Below are positions 1 to 6,755 of a stretch of DNA of 7,658 nucleotides, piece by piece. Under the pieces are notes generated by a model. That model was not told the DNA's origin. It saw only the letters and a program-made list of their open reading frames with translations, and made no database searches. A program made the position numbers and the translations under genes. The stretch's first letter is position 1. Every line of letters starts with the position of its first letter. This DNA comes from JACZXC01 sp036447375. GTDB taxonomy: Bacteria; Myxococcota_A; UBA9160; SMWR01. The stretch covers positions 1 through 7,658 of the forward strand of contig JAZFUU010000251.1 of the NCBI GenBank assembly GCA_036447375.1, read 5' to 3'.

Positions 1-199
1 GCGTGGGTCCCGCGATACTGCCGATCACCACGGCGAGGGCCGTCTCGGCGGCCTCGAGCAACTCGGGTCGACCCTGGCGCGTGTCGATCCAGGTGTCGAT
101 CGATTCGGGCGCTTCGACGGCGCGGGCCGGTGCGCTCGTCAGCGCGAGCACACAAGCTACGACGGCCCCCAATTTGTTTCGGGAAATCAGGGGCAGCAT
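1..199 (-). CDS. Exported protein of unknown function, N-terminal 66 residues (cut by the left edge)
   Basis: The minus strand is open from an ATG at 197-199 to the window edge, giving 66 residues. The N-terminus reads as a Sec signal peptide: a basic region (R7, K9), a hydrophobic stretch at about residues 10-20, and a likely signal peptidase I site after APARA (residue 27). VVAC at residues 13-16 fits a lipobox, but the hydrophobic stretch before it would be very short, so export by signal peptidase I is favoured. The mature part begins VEAPESIDTWIDTRQG and matches no family I recognise. The gene begins 32 bp after the stop of the upstream PHP gene on the same strand, so co-transcription is likely. 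No Shine-Dalgarno is visible before the ATG. The first seven residues lie in a repeated sequence, and the frame stays open upstream of the ATG, so the true start is uncertain. Confidence 0.65.
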   Translation of the reverse strand, partial: MLPLISRNKLGAVVACVLALTSAPARAVEAPESIDTWIDTRQGRPELLEAAETALAVVIGSIAGPT

Positions 200-241
200 T
201 CGGGAAATCAGAGGCAGGTGCTTTCGGGAAATCAGGGGCAG
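178..241. repeat. Three imperfect 19-bp direct repeats across a gene junction
   Basis: The unit TTCGGGAAATCAGGGGCAG occurs at 178-196 and 223-241, with one substitution (A for G) at 199-217. Copies 2 and 3 also share the next four bases. The start-to-start distances are 21 and 24 bp, both multiples of three. On the minus strand each copy therefore encodes LPLISR in the frame of the downstream gene. Copy 3 contains the stop codon of the PHP gene (232-234), and copies 1 and 2 flank the ATG of the downstream gene (197-199). Local duplication by slippage is the simplest origin. A REP-like mobile repeat is an alternative, because the AAATC..GGGGCAGG core recalls repeats linked to RAYT transposases. 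That resemblance is from memory only. Confidence 0.85.
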
Positions 242-3200
242 GTGCCGATGATGGTCACCGGGGTATCGAACGCGGCGGTTCCGTCGGCGTTTGCATACAG
301 GGCATTGGTCATGCCGAGGGCTTGCACGCCGCCCTCGCCGCCGTTTCCGTCGAGCAGATTGGCCAGGGTGGTGTTCCCCGACTCGTTCAAGCTCGCCGGC
401 ATCTGCGGGAACATCGGCTCCGAGTCCCAGGCGTTGCCATCGTCGGTGCCCTTCACGACCACGACGAACCAGGTGTCCCCGGCCAACGTCGCCATCAGCG
501 GAATATCGTCGGGCGCACGCACCGTGAGCAGCGTGTCATAGCGATCCGCGCCGGTGATCGCGGGGGCGTAATTGTTCACGACAGAGCGAGTGAAATTGGG
601 GGCGGGCCCGGGCGAGAGCGTATAGGTCCGGATCGGACACGCGGAGTAGGCCGTCGGAGTGCCGCCAGAACTCCCTGTGGAGACGGTCGGCGCGTTCGCG
701 TAGATCTCGATGGTGTCGTATTCGGCCCAGAGCGGCGCCTGCACGTGAATCTCGAGGTCGAGCTGCCTGCCGACGCCCCCGCCGTCCAGCGTGTTGTTCA
801 CGTCGAGGCGGGTGGAGCCGCTGAGGGTCAGGTCCGCCTCCTCTGCGCCCTCGGTCTGCAGCAGGCGCGTCTGCACGTAGATCCCCTGGCCGCCCACCGC
901 GCGACCGTCCATCACCGCCTCGGCCACGTCCTCGCCGTCGATTCCGGCGATGGCGTCCGACGGCGACGCCGTCCAAGTGCGCGCCCCGCCGGAGCGCAGA
1001 CTCGTGTAGTCGTGGGAGTCGGTGTCGGCGATGGCGGTGGGTCCGCGACCCTCGGCGGCCTGGTCGGTGTGGCCGCGTCCCTGGTTGAGCAGGTTCATCC
1101 AGATGCCAATCCGCTGGTCCAGGAACTCGCTGATCGCGTGGTTGCGGCTGAAGCCGTTCCAGAGCTCAAGGGCCGGAAACTGGAAAAAGAGCGAACCGGT
1201 GGGGGGCAGGCGGAAGGCCGCCCGCTCGGGCACGGTCAGCGCGCTTGTCGGCGGGTCGACCGCGGTGTCGATCTCGAGCGGGTCGAAGTGGCTGCCGATG
1301 TGGTTGATCTGGACCACGACCGTGAGCGACGTGTTGTTCGGGTCCGTCACGGCTTCGGTGTAGAGCTCCGGCGGCCTGAGGATGTAGTTGCCGAAGGACG
1401 GGAAGTCCTCTCCTGCCGTTTCTGCACCGCCCCAGTCCGTCGACCCAAGGGAGGGTCGGGTGAGGTCTACGTCGCGGGGATAGGAGTTGAAGTGCCCTGT
1501 ATCGAAAGTCGTGATCTCTTCGCCGACGGTCGAGGCGAGGAATCCCGTCAGCCCCAGCGAGATGATCTCGGGGGAAATGTCGCCGTGGGCATCGTGGTCC
1601 GTCAGGACCAGGTTCTCGACGCCCTCCCCCGCGTATTGGGCGGCGCGTTTCACGTGCGAGATGCGAGAGTCGGGGCTGTTGATCTGGTGGACGTGAAAGT
1701 CGGAGGATACGAAGCCCGTGGTGTCGAGCACCCGGTGTAGCGTTGCATTCACCGTATCCGAGCCGCCCGCGACGAGCGTAACCGCCTCGTCGTGGGTCGA
1801 GTACTCGGTGCCGCGGCCGACAAAGATCTGATAGCTCCCGGGCTCCAGGTCAAACGTGACGCTGCCACTGGAGTCGGTGTAGTCCGCGTAGCTGACACCG
1901 AACGGCCCGGCGTCCTTGAAGGGGTCGCTGAACAGACCGGAGTTGACCGCGAAGCTCGTGAAGGCGCCGGAGAGCACGACCTCGGGGCTCGGATCGAAGC
2001 CCACCACGGTGACGCGCGCGGGGATGTCTGTGAAGGTGGGACCCGGCGTCTCCTCCCGGGCGGTCACGGTCAGGGTGGCCGTGGCCGGAAGTTCGATGTC
2101 CACCACCTCGGGCGTGGCCGAGAGTATCGTCGCCGAGTGGAGCGTCGGCGTGGTTCCCCCGCCCTCGTAGGGCCAGCCCCGCTTGGCGGCCGCGACCGAA
2201 TAGCTGCCCTCGGGCAGCGTCCCCGAGTAGCAACCGCTGGCGTCGGCGGTGTAGATCGCCGACACGAAATCGATCGGCCCCGGGTCCGGGGTACCGGCGA
2301 CCACTGTGGCGCCCGGCACCGGAGTGGCGCCCCCGGTTCCGGCCACCGTCACGCAGCCCGAGATCGCGCCCGTGGTGGTGCCCTGGAGCTTCGCGAACAG
2401 CTCGGTCCCGCTGGCGCCGTCGCCGTCGCCCACCCCGAAATAGCGGGTGAAAGTCGCCGTGCCGCCAAAGTTCGGGACCTTGAAATTCGGGGCCGCGAAT
2501 CCCACCAGCACCAGAGGAACGGAGGTGCCGTACAGGACGAAGGAGACGCCTACCGTGGTGAACGAGCTCGAGTCCTGGACGGGGTCGGCTCCCGTGGGGT
2601 TCGGGTTCTGGGTGAGCGTGTAGCTCACGCCTTCGACCTCACCGATTCCGTAGTAGGTGAGGAAGTCGATGCCGGCCGTCACGAAGAGCTCGCCGATGCC
2701 TCCGTCGCCGGAGGTGAGCAGGGGGTTGGCGGTGAACTGCTCGAACTCGCCCATGCCGTTGATGTAGTCGCCAACGTAGAGCCCGAGGTTGGCGGGGGCA
2801 ACGACCTCGTTGTTCGTCACCTCGGTGTCGATGGTGACGTAGTCCTCGAGGGGATCCAGGCTGTAGGTGCTGCAGCCCATGATGTCGTAGTCCAGATCGT
2901 CGACGCCGCCGGGCAGGGATCCACCCACGGCGGCAGCCTGGGACGAGGCGTTGATGTAGTCGATGAGGTCGTCGGGGCCACAGCTCCGAATCACGGCAGC
3001 GGTTCCGTCCTGCCCGTCGTTGATGATCGTGAGCGAAGTGGCATTGATGACGGTCTCGATGTTCAGCGATGGCTGCAGCTCGAAGAAACTGTCGAGACCG
3101 GGCTTTCCCACCAGGGCGGCGTCGATGATGTTTCCGCCGAACTGGCCCACGCTGTGAAGGTCGCGCACTCCCGCTCGCTGGATCGCGAAGCGTGCCACGC

Positions 3201-3690
3201 TGTTCTGGAGCATGTAGTCGTCCACCTGGTTGTGGGCGAGCGGTCCGGTGATGAGGTCCGACTCGTCGAACTCCGTCGTCAGCGGGTCGTCCACGGCCAG
3301 GATCAAGAAGGCGCGGGCCTTGGGCGGCAGATAGCGGAAGGGGTGGGTCTTCACAGCGAAGGTGGAGCCCCCGAGCTTCTGGGCGCTCACGCGCAGGATG
3401 TTGTCGTCCTTGAGCGGGAAGCCCGCGTTCACCGTCGAGGTGGCCATCTCGATGGTCGCGGTGAAGACGCTGGGGCCGCCGCTCAGGATCATGGGTTCGC
3501 CGTTCAACGTCGCCGACGCGGTGGAGGTGTCGTAGGAGCCGCCGGAGATCTCGAAGGAAACGGTGAAGCTGAACGTGGTGACGTCGACCACTGGGCTCAG
3601 GATCACGATATCGATGGCGGGCCGGCAGCTGACGGCCAGCTGCCAACCGACGGTCAGAATCAGCGCGAACAAGAGTCGGCGTCGGACCAT
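232..3690 (-). CDS. Exported PHP-domain metallohydrolase, CehA/McbA-like, probable lipoprotein (1152 aa)
   Basis: This is a large envelope protein with a C-terminal PHP-fold metal-dependent hydrolase domain. The N-terminus has arginines at 3-5, a hydrophobic core, and LAVSC with Cys22 as a lipobox-like site. Residues about 25-120 look like a beta-sandwich, and about 120-435 are unrecognised. Residues about 441-535 resemble a carboxypeptidase-regulatory-like domain (ISGCV...PVPGATV...GCYSG), with a second beta-rich segment to about 655. The PHP domain covers about 658-935. Its likely metal ligands are DFHVH (D664, H666, H668), TDHDAH (D698, H699, D700, H702), GEE (E724, E725), GHFN (H733), NHIGSH (H797) and DTDSH (D889, D891, H893). 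A beta-rich tail ends with ALGMTNALYANADG, a style typical of this family. PHP proteins hydrolyse phosphoesters; CehA/McbA hydrolyse carbamate esters. The substrate here cannot be told. The ATG at 3690 follows a good Shine-Dalgarno. No frameshift is seen. Confidence 0.9.
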   Translation of the reverse strand: MVRRRLLFALILTVGWQLAVSCRPAIDIVILSPVVDVTTFSFTVSFEISGGSYDTSTASATLNGEPMILSGGPSVFTATIEMATSTVNAGFPLKDDNILRVSAQKLGGSTFAVKTHPFRYLPPKARAFLILAVDDPLTTEFDESDLITGPLAHNQVDDYMLQNSVARFAIQRAGVRDLHSVGQFGGNIIDAALVGKPGLDSFFELQPSLNIETVINATSLTIINDGQDGTAAVIRSCGPDDLIDYINASSQAAAVGGSLPGGVDDLDYDIMGCSTYSLDPLEDYVTIDTEVTNNEVVAPANLGLYVGDYINGMGEFEQFTANPLLTSGDGGIGELFVTAGIDFLTYYGIGEVEGVSYTLTQNPNPTGADPVQDSSSFTTVGVSFVLYGTSVPLVLVGFAAPNFKVPNFGGTATFTRYFGVGDGDGASGTELFAKLQGTTTGAISGCVTVAGTGGATPVPGATVVAGTPDPGPIDFVSAIYTADASGCYSGTLPEGSYSVAAAKRGWPYEGGGTTPTLHSATILSATPEVVDIELPATATLTVTAREETPGPTFTDIPARVTVVGFDPSPEVVLSGAFTSFAVNSGLFSDPFKDAGPFGVSYADYTDSSGSVTFDLEPGSYQIFVGRGTEYSTHDEAVTLVAGGSDTVNATLHRVLDTTGFVSSDFHVHQINSPDSRISHVKRAAQYAGEGVENLVLTDHDAHGDISPEIISLGLTGFLASTVGEEITTFDTGHFNSYPRDVDLTRPSLGSTDWGGAETAGEDFPSFGNYILRPPELYTEAVTDPNNTSLTVVVQINHIGSHFDPLEIDTAVDPPTSALTVPERAAFRLPPTGSLFFQFPALELWNGFSRNHAISEFLDQRIGIWMNLLNQGRGHTDQAAEGRGPTAIADTDSHDYTSLRSGGARTWTASPSDAIAGIDGEDVAEAVMDGRAVGGQGIYVQTRLLQTEGAEEADLTLSGSTRLDVNNTLDGGGVGRQLDLEIHVQAPLWAEYDTIEIYANAPTVSTGSSGGTPTAYSACPIRTYTLSPGPAPNFTRSVVNNYAPAITGADRYDTLLTVRAPDDIPLMATLAGDTWFVVVVKGTDDGNAWDSEPMFPQMPASLNESGNTTLANLLDGNGGEGGVQALGMTNALYANADGTAAFDTPVTIIGTCP

Positions 3691-3696
3691 GGCATG

Positions 3697-3704
3697 CTCC
3701 TCTC
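3697..3704 (-). promoter_or_regulatory. Shine-Dalgarno of the PHP gene
   Basis: The minus strand reads GAGAGGAG, six bases before the ATG at 3690. It is the clearest ribosome-binding site in the window and fixes this start. A second ATG at 3693-3695 is out of frame. Confidence 0.7.
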
Positions 3705-3734
3705 GCCCACCGAGGTGCGGAGGCGGGACTCGGG

Positions 3735-3753
3735 TCCCCCTAGTCTAGGGGGA
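3735..3753 (-). terminator. Perfect hairpin between the glycosyltransferase and PHP genes; weak terminator or attenuator candidate
   Basis: TCCCCCTA and TAGGGGGA form a perfect 8-bp inverted repeat around a 3-base loop. The hairpin lies 45 bp past the stop of the glycosyltransferase gene and 45 bp before the PHP start. No T-run follows on either strand, so it is not a canonical intrinsic terminator. A second possible stem, GGGAC (3725-3729) with GTCCC (3734-3738), uses some of the same bases, so the two structures exclude each other. It could also be a DNA operator with dyad symmetry. Confidence 0.35.
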
Positions 3754-3797
3754 TCACCGACAAAGATACAGCGAATTCAAGCCGTTGGGATCGACTC

Positions 3798-5369
3798 CTA
3801 CGGTCGAACCCGCACCAGATAGGCCGCTCCGAGTCCTTGGGCTTTCCCGGAACCCTGAACGTCTTGGGCTTTCCCGGAACCCTGGACGTTTTGGGCTTTC
3901 CCGTAGCCCTGGGCGTTCCCGTAGCGCTCTCGGAAGTAGGGCAGCATCGCCAATTCGGCACCGACCAGGGGCGTGAATAGCAGGGTGTCGAGTCGGTATT
4001 TGTCGACGATCGCCTCGGCGGCCTCGCGTGTCCCCGTCCGACGGCTGGCGAAGTAGAGGCTGTAGATGGGTCGTTCGAGGTAGACGCTGTAGTGAAAGCC
4101 GATCCCGGCGCCGACTCGGGCATCCGGGGCCAACTCGGGCGCGACGGCAGAGGACGTGGCCAGATAGGCGCGGTGCCGCGTCTCGATCGCCCCCCAGCCT
4201 TTTTTCGGCTCGAACTCGACGGCGAGGAAAAGCAGCAACGCCGCGGGCACCGCGAAGCGGGTGACGCGGGCCCCGGCGATCCGGACGCCGAGATCCCGGC
4301 AGACTTCGACCGCAGCCGGGAAGGCGAGGACATATACCGGCAGCAGCAGGCGATCACGCAAATCGAAGTAGAAACCGAAAACGATGAGGGCGCCCAGGAC
4401 GAAGAACTCCGGCGGGGCCCGACGCCGGACGCATACGATCAGCGAGCAGGCGATCAGGAACACTCCGGCCGCTCGATCCCACGGGCCGTGCCTTCCGGTC
4501 TGCAGCCGCCCGCCCAGAATGGCCGAGATTCGGGCCGCGTTTCCCGGGAAGCGGCTCGCGATCTCCGCCGCGCTGAAGCGAGGCGACCCGGGGTCGGCCG
4601 CGTCCCGGTGCCACATTGCAGTCGAGTAGTCGTACACGAGAGTCTGATCCACGGGGGCCGGTGGTGCCGTATACGCGTTGCGAAGGCTCCAGGGGAGCAC
4701 GACGAAGCTCGCGGCCGCGGCAAAGACGACAATTCGTCGCATTGCGAATCGAGGCCATCCCCCTTCGCCCGGGTCGTTCCACCGGGCCAGCAGACGGGCG
4801 GCGACGATCGCCGGAATCAGCAGCAGAGTGACGGAACGGACGTACACGGAGAGGCCGATGCAGAGCCCGAGCACCCACTCGCGCCTTCCGGATTCCGAAC
4901 GCGACGCCCAGCGTTCCAGCAGCAGACACAGCAGCAGCAGCGTGGTGCCGGGCACGTCCGACATGACTTGATTGCACAGTCGCTGGTAGCCGGGGTTCAT
5001 CCACACGACGGTCGCGGTGAGTACGGCGAGCATCCAGCCCAACCGCGGGCGCCAGTAGATAGCGAGCAGTACGACAGCAGCGGCTCCGAACAGACTCACG
5101 TAGAGGTTCAGGGCATAGAAGTTTGTCCCCAAGGCGCCAATCAGAGGGGCGATCAAGAGCGGGAAGCCCGGGGGATGCGCGCGGAAGGGCACCCCGAAGT
5201 GTGTGTAGCCGTCGCCCGCCACGAGGGATCGCGCCGTCGCGATGTAGAGCCCCGAGTCGCCGTAGGACGAGTCGTACCAGGGATGTACCAGGAAGAAGAG
5301 GCTGGCGAGAATGCCTCCGACCCACAGCATCAACCTCGATCCTTCGGATCTGGAGATCGCGGAAGGCAT
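3798..5369 (-). CDS. GT-C membrane glycosyltransferase, GT39/ArnT/PMT-like (523 aa)
   Basis: This is a polytopic inner-membrane protein with about eleven hydrophobic segments (roughly residues 15-30, 68-82, 90-105, 111-124, 141-151, 168-190, 212-226, 301-314, 322-335, 340-358 and 372-385) and a soluble C-terminal part. GT39-like marks are GDSGLYIATARSLVAGDGY in the first loop (D38 is the likely catalytic aspartate), HPPGFPLL (65-72), MSDVP (136-140), RSVTLLLIP (178-186), PWSLRN (226-231) and RDRLLLPVYVLAFP (338-351). Such enzymes move a sugar from a polyprenyl-phosphate donor to a lipid, glycan or protein on the outer face of the membrane. The acceptor is unknown here. The ATG at 5369 is chosen; a TTG at 5462 would add 31 residues without signal character, and an ATG 13 codons downstream has an AAGGATCGAGG upstream and remains possible. 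Residues 488-514 are a tandem repeat. Confidence 0.8.
   Translation of the reverse strand: MPSAISRSEGSRLMLWVGGILASLFFLVHPWYDSSYGDSGLYIATARSLVAGDGYTHFGVPFRAHPPGFPLLIAPLIGALGTNFYALNLYVSLFGAAAVVLLAIYWRPRLGWMLAVLTATVVWMNPGYQRLCNQVMSDVPGTTLLLLCLLLERWASRSESGRREWVLGLCIGLSVYVRSVTLLLIPAIVAARLLARWNDPGEGGWPRFAMRRIVVFAAAASFVVLPWSLRNAYTAPPAPVDQTLVYDYSTAMWHRDAADPGSPRFSAAEIASRFPGNAARISAILGGRLQTGRHGPWDRAAGVFLIACSLIVCVRRRAPPEFFVLGALIVFGFYFDLRDRLLLPVYVLAFPAAVEVCRDLGVRIAGARVTRFAVPAALLLFLAVEFEPKKGWGAIETRHRAYLATSSAVAPELAPDARVGAGIGFHYSVYLERPIYSLYFASRRTGTREAAEAIVDKYRLDTLLFTPLVGAELAMLPYFRERYGNAQGYGKAQNVQGSGKAQDVQGSGKAQGLGAAYLVRVRP
3837..3917 (-). repeat. 27-bp tandem repeat, three copies, in the end of the glycosyltransferase gene
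   Basis: Three contiguous 27-bp units lie at 3837-3863, 3864-3890 and 3891-3917. The first two are almost identical and the third has diverged slightly. A fourth partial unit follows to about 3929. On the minus strand they encode nine-residue units, GYGKAQNVQ, GSGKAQDVQ and GSGKAQGLG, preceded by the degenerate partial YGNAQ. They end nine residues before the C-terminus (AAYLVRVRP). The length keeps the frame. The DNA identity of the copies suggests recent expansion by slippage or unequal exchange. Confidence 0.9.
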
Positions 5370-5484
5370 GCCTACTGCAAGTAGCCCAGGGTTCCGGGCC
5401 TTCCAACATTTCGGGATCGTCGTGTGCGGGCGCGTTCGAGAAGAAACCGGTGATTGACCCAATACGCCGATTCCGCGAGAATGG
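5370..5484. promoter_or_regulatory. Divergent intergenic region between the two gene blocks
   Basis: This 115-bp stretch separates the glycosyltransferase start (minus) from the SGNH hydrolase start (plus), so promoters for both blocks are expected here. It contains a short hairpin, CTACT-GCA-AGTAG (5372-5384), just upstream of the glycosyltransferase ATG, and the 10-bp palindrome AGGCATGCCT (5364-5373) overlaps that ATG. I could not assign a convincing -35/-10 pair. If the glycosyltransferase started at the TTG at 5462, the gap would shrink to 22 bp. Confidence 0.4.
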
Positions 5485-6603
5485 GTGAGGATTTACAATC
5501 AGCGTCTTTCTCGTGGGTCCGACATCCGGAATTCGGTCGAATACCAGTACTGGAGCCGACGTACCCTCGTCGCGTTGAGAACAGTTATCCAGGTTGGCCT
5601 CGCCGTCGGCATATTGCTAGTGGTCGAGGGCCTGTTGGCTCTCGGCCACTGGGTGCCACCAAACCTCGACGTGTGGCACCGAGCGCAGGCGGCCTACTAC
5701 ACGCCATTCGATCGCAATATCATCCAGTTTAATCCCGAATGCGCCGAGTACGATTCTGAGCTCACGTATCGTCTCAAACCGGGCAGCTGTCGATTCGGCA
5801 ATCGCGAATTCAACAACACGTACCGCATCAACCGCATCGGAACACGCGACTCGAACGACGCCCTACAGGCGCCGGAGGTGGTGTTCACCGGCGATTCGTT
5901 CGCCATGGGTTGGGGTGTGGAACAGGATCAAGTGATGTCGGCCGTGCTCGGCGACCTCACCGGACTCCGAATCCTCAACACCGCCATGTCATCCTATGGC
6001 ACCGCGCGTCAGATGTTGGGACTCAAGCGTGTCGATCTATCCAAAACGACAACTCTCGTCATTCAGTACTGTGACAACGACTACATCGAGAATCAGAATT
6101 TCGTTCAGAACGCGGGCACACTCCCCATCATGAAGCGAGAACGCTATGAAGCAAGGGTGGCGCGACATCTCGAGAAGACGCGCTACTACCTGGGGAAATA
6201 TATTCAGCTGTTCACGCCAATGCTGTGGCGCGCGTGGGTAAAAGGCGAGACATCGTGGCGCCCGACGACGAGACGCTGCGACGACGAGGCGGGCACCTTT
6301 CTCGAGGTCCTCGATCTGGCGCCGTTGTCCGGTCGACGATTGCGGGTTGTCGTGCTGGAGATCGTTCGTAAAAACAATGCAATCGACGGGTGTTTCGCAG
6401 ATGCCCTGCGCCGCAAGCTGGACGGTCGCGAACTGGCACCGTGGATCGAGCGTGTCGATCTGATCGATATCCCGACCTTTCTCGAGGTCTCCCACTACTA
6501 CGCTCTCGATCATCACCTCACAGCAGCCGGGCACCGCATAGTCGCAGAGGAGATCGCACGGTTCATGAGGACGGATCACCCGGGTAGCATCGTCCCACCC
6601 TGA
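5485..6603 (+). CDS. Membrane-anchored SGNH/GDSL-family hydrolase (372 aa)
   Basis: The protein has a basic N-terminus, one hydrophobic helix (about residues 33-53) and a soluble domain probably facing the periplasm. The GDSL/SGNH blocks are readable. Block I is GDSFAMGWGV with nucleophile S138. Block II is NTAMSSYG with G172. Block III is YCDNDY with N198, where the usual Gly of GxND is a Cys. Block V is DHHLTAAGH with D342 and H344. The preceding YDSELTYRLKPG and YRINRIGTRD segments are typical of anchored SGNH proteins found near polysaccharide genes. Such enzymes are esterases, deacetylases or acetyltransferases acting on glycans or lipids; the substrate here is unknown. The start is a GTG at 5485 with only a weak GAGA upstream; the next in-frame ATG is inside the catalytic motif. 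Base composition is lower in GC than in the flanking genes. Confidence 0.82.
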   Translation: MRIYNQRLSRGSDIRNSVEYQYWSRRTLVALRTVIQVGLAVGILLVVEGLLALGHWVPPNLDVWHRAQAAYYTPFDRNIIQFNPECAEYDSELTYRLKPGSCRFGNREFNNTYRINRIGTRDSNDALQAPEVVFTGDSFAMGWGVEQDQVMSAVLGDLTGLRILNTAMSSYGTARQMLGLKRVDLSKTTTLVIQYCDNDYIENQNFVQNAGTLPIMKRERYEARVARHLEKTRYYLGKYIQLFTPMLWRAWVKGETSWRPTTRRCDDEAGTFLEVLDLAPLSGRRLRVVVLEIVRKNNAIDGCFADALRRKLDGRELAPWIERVDLIDIPTFLEVSHYYALDHHLTAAGHRIVAEEIARFMRTDHPGSIVPP

Positions 6604-6662
6604 GACTCCCCCCCTCGCCACAAGGCCATCGAGAGAGCCCGGTTGCGGGCCCCAACAGGGTG

Positions 6663-6694
6663 CTGAAGAACGAGCCCTTGTGGCCGTTCTTCGG
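6663..6694 (+). repeat. Bulged hairpin between the SGNH and sulfatase genes
   Basis: CTGAAGAACG (6663-6672) pairs with CGTTCTTCGG (6685-6694) through ten pairs, one of them a U-G wobble. After a bulged A, GCC (6674-6676) pairs with GGC (6682-6684) around a 5-base loop. The hairpin lies 59 bp past the SGNH stop and 61 bp before the sulfatase ATG. No T-run follows, so intrinsic termination is doubtful. The GTGCTGAAGAAC edge recalls insertion-sequence ends, but no transposase or matching second end is present. Confidence 0.6.
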
Positions 6695-6755
6695 GTTCGA
6701 GGGAGTAGGCCCGCGGTCCCGATTTTCGGATACCTTGGAGTGCGTGCCGAGTGCG

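Noticed and set aside
178..241. CRISPR array
   Set aside because: There are only three 19-bp units with 2- and 5-bp gaps, no true spacers, and no cas gene in the window.
130..1740. Long plus-strand open frame (536 codons) opposite the PHP gene
   Set aside because: It is antisense to an intact, motif-bearing gene, starts with GTG inside the 19-bp repeats, is rich in Arg/Gly/Val as expected of a GC-rich antisense frame, and shows no recognisable domain.
1792..3822. Plus-strand open frame of 676 codons opposite the PHP gene
   Set aside because: It is antisense to the PHP gene, with low-complexity R/G/H/D/E composition and no domain. It is explained by the lack of AT-rich stops in GC-rich DNA.
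4092..5384. Plus-strand open frame of 430 codons opposite the glycosyltransferase
   Set aside because: The composition is that of a shadow frame (R, G, Q, E rich). The minus-strand frame has membrane segments and family motifs.
5370..5462. Extending the glycosyltransferase to the TTG at 5462
   Set aside because: The added 31 residues are polar, without family motifs, and start at a rare codon. The ATG at 5369 leaves a normal short N-terminus before the first membrane helix.
5454..5482. Sigma70-like pair TTGACC (5454-5459) and GAGAAT (5477-5482) with a 17-bp spacer
   Set aside because: The -10 ends only two bases before the GTG start, so transcription would begin inside the coding region, and the -10 matches poorly.
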